From Bordetella genomosp. 4 (GTDB lineage Bacteria; Pseudomonadota; Gammaproteobacteria; Burkholderiales; Burkholderiaceae_B): 64,000 nt of DNA. Below the pieces are notes generated by a model. The model saw nothing but the letters and a program-made list of their open reading frames with translations. It had not been told where the DNA came from and made no database searches. This document shows, one piece after another, positions 54,781 through 63,394 of this stretch. Made by a program: the position numbers and the translations under genes. The DNA is taken from the NCBI RefSeq assembly GCF_002261185.1, contig NZ_NEVQ01000015.1, forward strand, positions 1-64,000, in the 5' to 3' direction. How positions within the stretch are numbered: the first letter of the stretch is position 1; each line of letters begins with the position of its first letter.

Positions 54781-55746
54781 ATGCGTATATCCAGACTTCT
54801 TATCTCGACCCTTTTCGCGGTCAGCTGCAGCACCGCCGCGTCGCAATCCTATCCGGAGCGTGCCGTGCGGCTCATCGTGCCTTTTGGTGCGGGCGGCATC
54901 ACCGATATCGTGGCGCGCCAGGTGGGCAAGGAATTGGGAGACGCCTTGGGCCAGGGCGTGATCATAGAAAACCGCCCTGGCGCCGGCGGCGTGATCGGCG
55001 CCCAGCTCGCGGCCACATCCGCGCCGGATGGCTATACCCTGTTCCTAGGTACGGTCGGCACACAGATCGTGAATCCTCTCGTTCGCGACAAGATCTCCTA
55101 TGACCCGGACCGCGACTTTCAGCCGGTAGGCTTGGTATCGAGCTCACCATTTATGCTCGCCGTCCATCCCAGCGTCCAGGCTCAGGATTTTGCGCAGTTT
55201 GTGACATATGCAAAGGCGCATCCCGGCCAACTGAATTTCGGCTCCGCGGGCAACGCCAGCTCACCGCACCTGGGCCTGGAACTGCTCAAACTTACCTCCG
55301 GCGTCGACATCACGCATGTGCCATTCAAGAGCGGTATCGAAGCCGTCAACGCAGCCATGGGCGGCCAAGTCGACGTCGTCATGGATGCTATACCTGTCAT
55401 CATGCCGCAGGTCCAGGCCGGCAAACTCAGAGCGCTGGTACTGGCCAACCCCAGCCCCCTGCCCTCGGCCCCTGGTGTGCCTACCAGCGTAGACGTGCAT
55501 GTGCCCCAACTGCAAATCAGCTCCTGGAATGGGCTGTATGTCCCGGCCGGCACCCCGGCGCCGATTGTCGCCACGTTAAATACGGCCCTGCAAAAGGCCC
55601 TGTCCTCGCCCGCTTTAAGCGAGCGGTTGGCCTCACAAGGGACGCAGATGTACAAAGGAACCAACGAGGAATACCAACAGTTCATCACCGCCGAAAAAGC
55701 GAAATGGACTGACATCATCCAACGTGCCCATATTCGATTGGACTGA
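54781..55746 (+). CDS. Bug family solute-binding protein, copy 2
   Basis: Predicted 321-residue periplasmic receptor with a Sec signal peptide (MRISRLLISTLFAVSCSTAASQ). The mature YPERAVRLIVPFGAGGITDIVARQVG and IENRPGAGGVIG are Bug hallmarks. CAGGGAA precedes the ATG. First gene of the plus-strand arm, divergent from dehydrogenase copy 2. Diverged from copy 1, so the two receptors may bind related but different carboxylates. Confidence 0.93.
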   Translation: MRISRLLISTLFAVSCSTAASQSYPERAVRLIVPFGAGGITDIVARQVGKELGDALGQGVIIENRPGAGGVIGAQLAATSAPDGYTLFLGTVGTQIVNPLVRDKISYDPDRDFQPVGLVSSSPFMLAVHPSVQAQDFAQFVTYAKAHPGQLNFGSAGNASSPHLGLELLKLTSGVDITHVPFKSGIEAVNAAMGGQVDVVMDAIPVIMPQVQAGKLRALVLANPSPLPSAPGVPTSVDVHVPQLQISSWNGLYVPAGTPAPIVATLNTALQKALSSPALSERLASQGTQMYKGTNEEYQQFITAEKAKWTDIIQRAHIRLD

Positions 55747-55871
55747 TGGCCGTGACGAACTTGAACTCCCTACCCATGACTCACTTCATCGCGCACATCA
55801 GGGATGACCGATCGCGCATGACAAATCAGTCATAACGTACAACGTACAAACACCACACGAAAGGAAGCACC

Positions 55872-56654
55872 ATGGCAGACACCATGCACCTGTCCAAACA
55901 AGAACTGGTCGAAAAAGCCCAGGCCGAGATGCGCCGTCAGTTCGCCGACTCGCAGTGGACAAAGCGCGAACGTCTCGCGCTGACCTGCCGCATCTTGTTT
56001 GACGGCGGCCATGATTCCGGACTGGCCGGACAAATCACCGCACGCGCGGAAACCCCGGGCAGCTATTACACCCAGCGCCTGGGACTGGGCTTTGACGAAA
56101 TCACGGCCAGCAATCTACTGCAGGTCGACGAAGACCTGCAGGTACAAGAAGGCGACGGCATGCCGAACCCGGCCAACCGTTTTCATTCGTGGATCTATCG
56201 CGCCCGGCCCGACGTGCAGTGCATCATTCATACGCATCCGTTGCACGTCGCCTCATTGTCGATGCTGGAGGTCCCGCTCGAGGTGTCGCACATGGACAAT
56301 TGCACACTGTACGGCGATGTCGCGTTTCTGGAAAAATGGCCCGGCGTGCCCGTTGGGAACGAAGAAGGCGAAATCATCTCGGCAGCCCTGGGCGACAAGC
56401 GCGCCATCCTGCTCTCGCACCACGGCATGCTGGTCGCAGCCACGACAATCGAAGAAGCCTGCGTGCTGTCGCTGCAATTCGAGCGCGCTGCCCGCATGCA
56501 GTTGCTGGCGATGAGCGCCGGCACGATCCGGCCCATCCCGCCGGAGCTCGGCACGGAGGCCCACGATTGGATTTTGACGCCAAAACGGTCACAGATCGGC
56601 TTCGCGTATTATGCACGTCGAGCCCTGCGCACCCACACTGACGTGCTGACCTGA
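55872..56654 (+). CDS. Class II aldolase/adducin family protein
   Basis: Predicted 260-residue metal-dependent aldolase-like enzyme. Zinc ligands are visible in IIHTHPLH (His120, His122 with His125 nearby) and in LLSHHGML further on, and GLAGQITAR near residue 50 is the conserved N-terminal loop. GAAAGGAAG precedes the ATG. It may cleave an aldol or decarboxylate the ketoacid produced by the nearby beta-hydroxyacid dehydrogenases. Confidence 0.9.
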   Translation: MADTMHLSKQELVEKAQAEMRRQFADSQWTKRERLALTCRILFDGGHDSGLAGQITARAETPGSYYTQRLGLGFDEITASNLLQVDEDLQVQEGDGMPNPANRFHSWIYRARPDVQCIIHTHPLHVASLSMLEVPLEVSHMDNCTLYGDVAFLEKWPGVPVGNEEGEIISAALGDKRAILLSHHGMLVAATTIEEACVLSLQFERAARMQLLAMSAGTIRPIPPELGTEAHDWILTPKRSQIGFAYYARRALRTHTDVLT

Positions 56655-56666
56655 TCCGAATTGCCT

Positions 56667-57221
56667 ATGCAAGACCTGCCACACCGACTTCGCGCCCTGC
56701 GCCGCCAACAAGACCTGTCGCTGGAACAACTCGCCCAGCGCACAGGCCTGACAAAGAGCTATCTGTCCAAACTGGAGCGCGGCCTGAGCGAGCCCTCCAT
56801 TTCCACGGTGCTCCGCCTGGCGCAGGCGTACGATATCGGTGTGTCGCAGTTGGTCGGCGCAGACATGGACGCACAAGAAGAAACCACCAGCATCGTGCGC
56901 GTGGCAGACCGGGAACCCCTAGTGCGTGATGGCACCCATGTCGGCTACCACTACCAATCCATGGCCGGCCGGCGCAAGATCCGCACCATGGAGCCCTTTG
57001 TCGTACGCCCACCGCGCAAATTCCCTGCCGACAAGGCCGTATTCCCACACCCAGGCGAGGAATTCATGCTGGTCCTGAAAGGGTCGGTCGAGGTCCATGT
57101 CGGCGAACGGCAGTTTCGGCTGGATTGCGGCGACTCAGTGTATTTCGATTCAGAACTGCCGCACCGCATGCGTACAGTCAGCCGGGAGATCGCCGAAGTC
57201 TTGGTGGTCGCAGCGCGTTGA
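56667..57221 (+). CDS. XRE family regulator with cupin sensor domain
   Basis: Predicted 184-residue protein with an N-terminal helix-turn-helix (LRALRRQQDLSLEQLAQRTGLTKSYLSKLERG, about 8-40) and a C-terminal cupin barrel (HPGEEFMLVLKGSVEVHVGERQFRLDCGDSVYFDSELPHRM). I chose the ATG at 56667 rather than the TTG two codons earlier. It follows the aldolase by 12 bases and probably senses a small carboxylate of this pathway. Confidence 0.88.
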   Translation: MQDLPHRLRALRRQQDLSLEQLAQRTGLTKSYLSKLERGLSEPSISTVLRLAQAYDIGVSQLVGADMDAQEETTSIVRVADREPLVRDGTHVGYHYQSMAGRRKIRTMEPFVVRPPRKFPADKAVFPHPGEEFMLVLKGSVEVHVGERQFRLDCGDSVYFDSELPHRMRTVSREIAEVLVVAAR

Positions 57222-57295
57222 TCCCAGCGCTGCGACCACCAGCGAGGCCATCCCGAGGCAGTGTTGCGTCCGTCACATAAACAGGACCGAATGCA

Positions 57296-57325
57296 TTGCC
57301 ATTGTCAAGCCTAGGCTGATACTAT
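57296..57325 (+). promoter_or_regulatory. Candidate sigma-70 promoter with extended -10
   Basis: TTGCCA (57296-57301) and TACTAT (57320-57325) are 18 bases apart, with TG one base before the -10, as in extended -10 promoters. It would transcribe the leader and exporter. Confidence 0.35.
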
Positions 57326-57404
57326 TCGTACTCGGGCGTTTACCGCCCCTCATTCCGTACCCCGCTTTCTTCCACCATTTCACTTGCCACCAGGGAGGCG
57401 TCTG

Positions 57405-57455
57405 ATGTCTATCGTTCGCAATGCTTTCCCCGGCGTGGACCCGCGACACCGTTAA
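57405..57455 (+). CDS. Putative 16-residue leader peptide
   Basis: An ATG preceded by GGGAGG at a 7-base distance opens a 16-codon frame encoding MSIVRNAFPGVDPRHR, then TAA. The ribosome site is better than that of the downstream exporter. The frame lies in a long untranslated leader followed by a stem-loop, so it may control transcription or translation of the exporter. Conservation was not examined; a chance frame cannot be excluded. Confidence 0.35.
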   Translation: MSIVRNAFPGVDPRHR

Positions 57456-57497
57456 GTCGTCGCTGGCGCTGGGCCGCCCGCCAAGCTCTTTTCGCTT

Positions 57498-57521
57498 GTA
57501 AGTACGCATCTGCGCACTTGC
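57498..57521 (+). promoter_or_regulatory. Stem-loop in exporter leader
   Basis: GTAAGTACGCA pairs with TGCGCACTTGC, with one mismatch and one G-U pair, about 42 bases after the 16-codon frame. No T-run follows, so it is not a simple terminator. It may be an anti-terminator or a ribosome-site-sequestering element. Confidence 0.35.
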
Positions 57522-57645
57522 GGCAGCCTATCGCCCATTCCAGACATTTTGCTCGACCCATCCGCCTCTACGGACGCGCGGCGATGTCTGTTTCTATTGC
57601 TTTTGTTGAAAGTCCCGGTATCGCAACGATACTGGGCCATAAAAA

Positions 57646-59523
57646 ATGGCTCGAAGAAAAATTGATTTTCGCGGACACGCGTTCAAGAACGTTTTAGGTT
57701 TTACGTTTCGGCATTGGCGCGAACAGCCCTGGCGCGCTCTGCTGATCATTCTATTGGTGCTGCTCTCGGCCACGGCGGATGTGTTGACACCTATGTTTGC
57801 TGGGCGTCTGGTCGACGCAGTGGCGGCGGGCATCTCCAGCGGCCCGCAGGCCTGGGATACTGCGATGGCCGCATTTTGGGCGCTGGCCGGGCTGGCGCTA
57901 GCCAGCACAGTCTTTCTACAGCTGGTGTACATCAACATCATCAAGCTAACGCTGAAAATGATGAGTGCGGTGGCATCACGCGCATTTCACCGTGTGCAGC
58001 GCCTGTCTACAGATTGGCATGCCAATAATTTTGCCGGTTCGACGGTACGCAAGATCACGCGCGGGATGTGGGCCCTGGACTCGCTCAACGACACCTTGCT
58101 GATCGCACTACTGCCATCGGTCGGCATGCTGGTGGGTGCGACCATTCTCTTGAGCGTGCAATGGCCCATCATGGGCCTGGTGGTTGGCGTGGGATCGCTG
58201 CTGTACATCTCGGTGACAACCGCCTTGTCATTGGGTTTTGTCGCGCCGGCCGCAGCCCTGGGTAATGCTTGGGATACTCGGCTGGGTGGCGCCTTGGCCG
58301 ACACTGTGACCTGCAATGCCGTGGTCAAAGCCTTTGGCGCGGAATCGCGCGAAGAGGACCGGCTGGAGCGCATACTGAGCAAATGGCGGCATCGTACGCG
58401 GCGAGGCTGGGTACGCGGCACACTCAATGGCGGCGTACAGGGCCTCATGCTCGCTGCGATGCAAGCCGCCATTCTGGGCACTGCCCTGCTGCTCTGGGCC
58501 AAAGGCCAAGCCAGTGTCGGCGACATCACCTTTGCGTTGACGATGTTCTTTATCTTGCAAGGGTATCTGCGGGATATCGGCATGCACATTCGGGACTTGC
58601 AGCGATCGGTCAACGATATGGAAGAGCTCGTCTCGCTGCATGCGCAGCCTCTGGGCGTGAGCGACCGTCCCAATGCGCGCCCTATTGCGATCCAGGCAGG
58701 CGAGATCCGTTTTGAGAACGTCACGTTCCGATATGGCGCGCACCCTGTCGCGTTGTACGACGATTTCTCGGTGCGTATCAAACCGGGTGAACGCGTGGGC
58801 CTGGTGGGCCACTCGGGCTCTGGCAAGACGACGTTCATCAAGCTGATCCAACGGCTCTATGACATCAACAGCGGCCGCATCACCATCGACGGCCAGGATA
58901 TCGCCGAGGTGCAGCAGGCCTCGTTGCGCAGCCAGATCGCCATCGTGCAGCAAGAACCCGTGCTGTTTCACCGCACGCTGGCCGAGAACATTGCCTATGC
59001 CCGGCCCGACGCCACGCGCGCAGAGATCGAACACGCCGCACGCCAGGCCAGTGCCCATGATTTCATCATGGCCTTGCCCAAGGGCTATGAAACCATGGTG
59101 GGCGAACGCGGCGTCAAACTCTCTGGCGGCGAACGCCAACGGGTGGCCCTTGCGCGCGCGTTTCTGGCCAATGCGCCTATCCTGATATTGGACGAAGCGA
59201 CATCGAGCCTGGACAGCGAAAGCGAAGCCCTGATCCAGCAAGCCATGGAACGCCTGATGGCCGGACGTACCACGCTGGTGGTCGCACACCGGCTGTCTAC
59301 GATACGTACCATGGACCGTTTGCTGGTGATGGACAAAGGCCGCATCGTCGAGGAAGGCAATCATCACACCCTGATGCAACGCGAAGGCGGCCTATATCGG
59401 CGGTTGCTCGAGCGCCAAGCTCTGGAACTGACCAAAGGCCTGACCTTGCCCGATGGCGCGCAGCAACGCCGCCCGCTCATGGCATCAGACCGGGAGGACG
59501 ATGCGTTGCTGACTGAAGGCTGA
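57646..59523 (+). CDS. ABC transporter, fused permease and ATP-binding protein
   Basis: Predicted 625-residue type IV (MsbA/bacterial multidrug-type) half-transporter. About six membrane helices occupy residues 25-320. The ATPase follows: GHSGSGKTT Walker A (about 385), LSGGERQRVALARA signature, ILILDEATSSLD Walker B and VAHRLST H-loop. It probably acts as an exporter dimer. The ATG has no clear Shine-Dalgarno, and a long structured leader precedes it. Substrate cannot be told from the sequence. Confidence 0.9.
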   Translation: MARRKIDFRGHAFKNVLGFTFRHWREQPWRALLIILLVLLSATADVLTPMFAGRLVDAVAAGISSGPQAWDTAMAAFWALAGLALASTVFLQLVYINIIKLTLKMMSAVASRAFHRVQRLSTDWHANNFAGSTVRKITRGMWALDSLNDTLLIALLPSVGMLVGATILLSVQWPIMGLVVGVGSLLYISVTTALSLGFVAPAAALGNAWDTRLGGALADTVTCNAVVKAFGAESREEDRLERILSKWRHRTRRGWVRGTLNGGVQGLMLAAMQAAILGTALLLWAKGQASVGDITFALTMFFILQGYLRDIGMHIRDLQRSVNDMEELVSLHAQPLGVSDRPNARPIAIQAGEIRFENVTFRYGAHPVALYDDFSVRIKPGERVGLVGHSGSGKTTFIKLIQRLYDINSGRITIDGQDIAEVQQASLRSQIAIVQQEPVLFHRTLAENIAYARPDATRAEIEHAARQASAHDFIMALPKGYETMVGERGVKLSGGERQRVALARAFLANAPILILDEATSSLDSESEALIQQAMERLMAGRTTLVVAHRLSTIRTMDRLLVMDKGRIVEEGNHHTLMQREGGLYRRLLERQALELTKGLTLPDGAQQRRPLMASDREDDALLTEG

Positions 59524-59666
59524 CAGCCTGCTGGGGCTCAGTCTGATTCCTTATAAGGCGCCAACCAGCGCGTTGTATTCCTGTCATAGGCGGGGCGCTA
59601 CAATTAGGCGTTTTTGGCCGCGGGCCATGGCGCCCCTCCGCCTTTTCATTTCCCAAGATTCATTCC

Positions 59667-60860
59667 ATGACCTCCTCTGTTTCCGGGCCGCGTTCGCCCG
59701 GCCTAGTGCTGTTTGCGCTCGCTATAGGCGCGTTTGCCATTGGCACTACCGAATTCGCCACCATGAGCCTGCTGCCGTACTTTGCGCCCGCGCTGGGTAT
59801 TGATGCGCCGACGGCGGGCCATGTCATCAGTGCGTATGCGCTGGGAGTGGTGGTAGGCGCACCATTGATCACCGTTGCGGCAGCACGCCTGCCTCGCCGT
59901 GCACTGCTGTTGCTGTTGATGGGCAGCTTCGCGCTATTCAATGGATTGTGCGCCTTTGCCCCAACCTATGAGTGGATGATGGTGCTGCGCTTTCTGAGCG
60001 GCTTGCCGCATGGCGCCTACTTTGGCATTGCGTCGCTGGTCGCCGTGTCGCTTGTGCCCGAGAACCGCCGCACACAGGCAGTCGGCCGCATGTTTTTAGG
60101 CCTGACGGTTGCCACGATTATTGGTGTTCCTATGGCCAACTGGCTGGGGCATGCCGTAGGCTGGCGCTGGGGATTTGCCCTGGTGGCCGCGACGGGCCTG
60201 CTCACTGTATTGCTCGTTGCCTTGTTTGCACCGGCCACGCCTGCAGATCCCAAAGCCAGCCCGTTGCGCGAATTGAGCGCATTGCGCCATGCTCAGGTCT
60301 GGATGACCCTCGGGATAGGCGCAATTGGCTTTGGCGGCTTGTTCGCAGTCTATACCTATCTGGCCGACATTCTGCTGGAGGTGACTCACGTCTCGCCCGA
60401 CATCGTTCCATTGGTACTAGGCGTATTCGGCATCGGCATGACAGCGGGTAACCTCATCATTCCCAAATTTGCCGATCGCGCGTTGATGCCGACCGCGGGC
60501 GGACTGCTGGTATTCAGTGCGGTCTCGCTGGTGTTGTTTACATTCAGCATTGACAGCATCTGGACGCTCACACCCGCTGTGTTCCTCGTCGGGATCGGCG
60601 GCGCACTCGGTACGGTATTACAGACGCGCTTGATGGACGTGGCAGAACACGCGCAAGGCCTGGCTGCGGCGCTGAACCATTCGGCCTTCAACACCGCTAA
60701 TGCGCTGGGGCCGCTGTTGGGCGGACTGGCGCTGTCTCAAGGCTACGGCTGGCACGCACCAGGCTGGGTCGGCGCCCTGCTCGCCCTGGGTGGCTTTTTA
60801 CTATGGCTGGTTTCGGTCTCGATGGACCGGCAACGCAACACGCTGCAGCAAGCAACGTAA
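59667..60860 (+). CDS. MFS transporter, AraJ/YdhP-type efflux protein
   Basis: Predicted 397-residue major facilitator with 12 hydrophobic segments. The N-terminal SPGLVLFALAIGAFAIGTTEFATMSLLPYFAPALGI and VISAYALGVVVGAPLITVAAARLPRR match the drug/arabinose efflux group. A TACAAT -10-like box lies at 59599-59604, but a matching -35 is uncertain. It is a single gene between the ABC exporter and yegP. Confidence 0.9.
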   Translation: MTSSVSGPRSPGLVLFALAIGAFAIGTTEFATMSLLPYFAPALGIDAPTAGHVISAYALGVVVGAPLITVAAARLPRRALLLLLMGSFALFNGLCAFAPTYEWMMVLRFLSGLPHGAYFGIASLVAVSLVPENRRTQAVGRMFLGLTVATIIGVPMANWLGHAVGWRWGFALVAATGLLTVLLVALFAPATPADPKASPLRELSALRHAQVWMTLGIGAIGFGGLFAVYTYLADILLEVTHVSPDIVPLVLGVFGIGMTAGNLIIPKFADRALMPTAGGLLVFSAVSLVLFTFSIDSIWTLTPAVFLVGIGGALGTVLQTRLMDVAEHAQGLAAALNHSAFNTANALGPLLGGLALSQGYGWHAPGWVGALLALGGFLLWLVSVSMDRQRNTLQQAT

Positions 60861-61009
60861 AGCAATGCAAATCCCAGGCTGGAATCTCAAAAAAACGCGA
60901 CTCCAGCCTAGGCAAAATCCGATGCATTCCCTATGATCGGGAAGCGCTGCGGGACAAGGTCCTGCCACGTATCGTTTCGCTCATCGCCTTCAACCCAAGG
61001 AGTCACATC

Positions 61010-61342
61010 ATGGCAGGTTGGTTTGAACTAAAAAAAGCAAGCAACGGGCAATTCCACTTTTCCCTGAAAGCCGGCAACGGTGAAATCATCCTGACCAGCG
61101 AGATGTACGAGACCAAGGCCTCGGCCTCGAACGGCATCGCCTCGGTACAAAAGAACAGCGGTGACAACGCCCGGTACAAATCGGCCACATCATCGAACGG
61201 CAAATTCTATTTCTCGTTGCGAGCTGCTAATAATCAGGTCATCGCCAACAGTCAGATGTATGGCAGCGAAGCGGCTCGCGATGGCGGTATCGAATCCGTC
61301 AAGCAAAATGGTTCGACCGCGGATATTCGCGATAACAGTTGA
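61010..61342 (+). CDS. yegP: YegP family protein (two DUF1508 repeats)
   Basis: Predicted 110-residue protein made of two tandem DUF1508 units. Each has a FELKKASNGQFHFSLKAGNGEIILTSEMY-like pattern, at about 4-52 and 55-104. CAAGGAG lies 7 bases before the ATG at 61010. Function of the family is unknown; members are small cytoplasmic stress-associated proteins. A strong shared terminator follows. Confidence 0.9.
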   Translation: MAGWFELKKASNGQFHFSLKAGNGEIILTSEMYETKASASNGIASVQKNSGDNARYKSATSSNGKFYFSLRAANNQVIANSQMYGSEAARDGGIESVKQNGSTADIRDNS

Positions 61343-61406
61343 CGCTTTCGTGTCACGGGGCAGTACGCGCTATACGGCGCGTACCGGCTGCCACAACGCA
61401 ATATGC

Positions 61407-61440
61407 AAAAAAAGGCCTCCCTCGGGAGGCCTTTTTTTTT
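61407..61440. terminator. Bidirectional Rho-independent terminator
   Basis: A perfect 8-base GC-rich stem (61414-61421 with 61424-61431) is flanked by seven A on the left and nine T on the right. It serves the convergent yegP and DUF2501 genes; the minus-strand stop codon lies within the T-tract. Confidence 0.9.
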
Positions 61441-62059
61441 ATAGGAACGACTTGCTTTGGTCCAGCACCTGATCGCACGCCTTACGGGTGATTTCTTCTT
61501 TCATGCCACCGCCGCTGCTCAGGTCGAGCGACGCTCCGTTACTGGTGGTCAACACGCCCGACGACCCTTTGGAGTATCCGGCATCGGACGAGGCTTTTGC
61601 GGATCCGCCGAGTTTGCCCATCAACTGATCCTTTACTGATGAGGCGTCATTGCCGCTGAGGTAATTATTCTTGATGCAAAATTCGAGCACACCCGCCGCA
61701 TTGCCCGCCGTGCTAGAGCTCGCCGAGCCGCCGGTGATGGCAGACAGGACCGACGAGCTATTTCCGCCGCCGCTGCCGCCCAGTGCGCCGCCCAACCCTT
61801 GCGTGATGCCGCCGGAAGACGATCCGGTCTGTGCGGCTGCCGCGCCACCCCCTGACACGCCCGTCCCCGAAGAGCCCGTCTGCGCTGCCGCACCACCGCC
61901 TAGTGCTGCACCCGTACCAGACGACCCGGCTTGCGCCGATGCCTCCGCACCCAGCTGTCCCTTGACTGCATCCAGCAACTGCGCATTCGCGCCCGTGGCA
62001 AAAAGCGGCGCGGCGATCATGGCGGCTATGCCGATGACATGACGATGATTCAGTTTCAT
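61439..62059 (-). CDS. DUF2501 family secreted protein
   Basis: Predicted 206-residue exported protein. The signal peptide runs to about GANA at residue 26. Three Gly/Ser/Ala-rich 17-residue repeats follow (about 43-93), then a folded-looking C-terminal part with two Cys (EFCIKNNYLSG and RKACDQVLDQ) that could form a disulfide. GGAGTGATGCA precedes the ATG at 62059. Homologues such as YjjA are uncharacterised periplasmic proteins; the repeat region is an unusual expansion. Confidence 0.82.
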   Translation of the reverse strand: MKLNHRHVIGIAAMIAAPLFATGANAQLLDAVKGQLGAEASAQAGSSGTGAALGGGAAAQTGSSGTGVSGGGAAAAQTGSSSGGITQGLGGALGGSGGGNSSSVLSAITGGSASSSTAGNAAGVLEFCIKNNYLSGNDASSVKDQLMGKLGGSAKASSDAGYSKGSSGVLTTSNGASLDLSSGGGMKEEITRKACDQVLDQSKSFL

Positions 62060-62235
62060 TGCATCACTCCAGTCTGAAAAAACCGAATTCATCCTAGCGG
62101 CCGCATGTGACGCGAAACAAGAAAAACAAAGCAAAGACGGCGGCCCGAATGCGACAAAGTATGAAAAACCGAGGTGGGTCTCCCGGCGTGCCGTAACACC
62201 TCGATCCGTCTTGTCACTGCCCAGACATGGGCCAG

Positions 62236-63381
62236 CTATCGAACACAACTGGCTTGCAACGCCTGCACATCCGGTTCAATACCGATACCCGGCGCCTGTC
62301 CCAAGTGGGCCAGACCTTTATCCAGCTTGAGCAAAGGCTCGCTGAGCAGCGTACGCAAAGGATTGTCGTTCGCGTCGATTTCCAGCAAGCCCCCGTGATG
62401 AATACCATCGACGGCCGCCAGCAGATGAGCCGATGCCATCAGGCCAATGCCGGCCCCCAAGTAATGCGGGCAATAACGCAAGCCCGCAGCCCGCACCGCC
62501 TGAATGACGGGCAAACACCCCGAAATGCCGCCCCATTTGGCGAGGTCGGGCTGAACGACTTGCAGGAACCCCGCACCGATTCCTGCCTGAAACATGGGTA
62601 GCCCCAGATAGTTCTCGCCCGCGGCCAGGGGAATCGCGCTGTGGCGGGACAGCGCTTGCCACTCATCGAATGGCCGATCCGCGCGCAGCGGCTCTTCTAA
62701 CCAGGCGAGATTGAACTCGGCCATCGCCGCCATCATGGTGGCGGCTGTACCTACGTCCCACCCCTGATTCGCATCTGTCATCAGCGGCAAATCCATCCCG
62801 ATCACATCGCGCGCATCGCGCAGATTCTTCAAATCGCGCGCCTGGCCAAATCCGAGTTTGAGCTTGAAAGCGCGATAACCCTCGTCGTATTTCTTGCGCA
62901 CCATGCTGGCTGGCTCATCGGGATTGATGCCGCTCGCGTAGACCTGGACTTGATCGTGCGTACCTCCCAGAAAGGCCCACAGCGGCTGGCCAGCACGGCG
63001 GGCGCACAAGTCCCACAACGCCAGATCAATGCCGGCGATGGCCTGCGCCATGGGGCCTGGTTCGCCGGATTGCAAGGCCAGGACTTCCGTTGCCGCCGTC
63101 AGGTGGGCAAAGGCAGCGGCGGGATCTTTGTATTCGCGATCCAGCAGCAAAGGCTGCAATACCGTCTCGACCAGCAATGCCCGATGCTCGGCCCCGCACG
63201 ATGGGAAATTACACCAGACCTCGCCCCAACCATGCGCGCCATCACGATCCTCTACGCGCACAAAGACGGCGGGACGGCTATACATCGTACCGAACGAGGT
63301 GCGCACGGGGGTTTCCAGGGGATAGCGCAACACATGCACGCTGAGTTTGGTGGGATGGATACTGCGGTTGTTATTCGTCAT
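62236..63381 (-). CDS. Mandelate racemase/muconate lactonizing enzyme family protein
   Basis: Predicted 381-residue enolase-superfamily enzyme with an N-terminal capping domain and a TIM barrel. Catalytic KLK at residues 173-175, metal ligands Asp203 (TDANQGW), a Glu in WLEEPL and a Glu in AGENYLG are visible, as is a later HYLGAG. The set fits acid-sugar dehydratases or racemases of the MR subgroup. A GntR-family gene lies 13 bases upstream and should regulate it; the substrate is unknown. Confidence 0.88.
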   Translation of the reverse strand: MTNNNRSIHPTKLSVHVLRYPLETPVRTSFGTMYSRPAVFVRVEDRDGAHGWGEVWCNFPSCGAEHRALLVETVLQPLLLDREYKDPAAAFAHLTAATEVLALQSGEPGPMAQAIAGIDLALWDLCARRAGQPLWAFLGGTHDQVQVYASGINPDEPASMVRKKYDEGYRAFKLKLGFGQARDLKNLRDARDVIGMDLPLMTDANQGWDVGTAATMMAAMAEFNLAWLEEPLRADRPFDEWQALSRHSAIPLAAGENYLGLPMFQAGIGAGFLQVVQPDLAKWGGISGCLPVIQAVRAAGLRYCPHYLGAGIGLMASAHLLAAVDGIHHGGLLEIDANDNPLRTLLSEPLLKLDKGLAHLGQAPGIGIEPDVQALQASCVR

Positions 63382-63394
63382 GGGTCTGCAACAA

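Larger units (their letters stand above)
57222..57645 (+). other. Long structured leader of the ABC exporter gene
   Basis: This 424-base gap precedes the exporter gene. It holds a promoter-like pair (57296-57325), a small GC hairpin (GGGCG/CGCCC near 57339-57353), a 16-codon open frame with a strong ribosome site (57405-57455) and a stem-loop (57498-57521). The exporter's own ATG has no Shine-Dalgarno. The combination is what a leader-peptide or riboswitch-type attenuator would look like; no known riboswitch class was recognised. Confidence 0.45.

Noticed and set aside
58228-59379. 383-codon minus-strand frame opposite the ABC exporter ATPase
   Set aside because: Antisense shadow of a gene with all ABC motifs intact.
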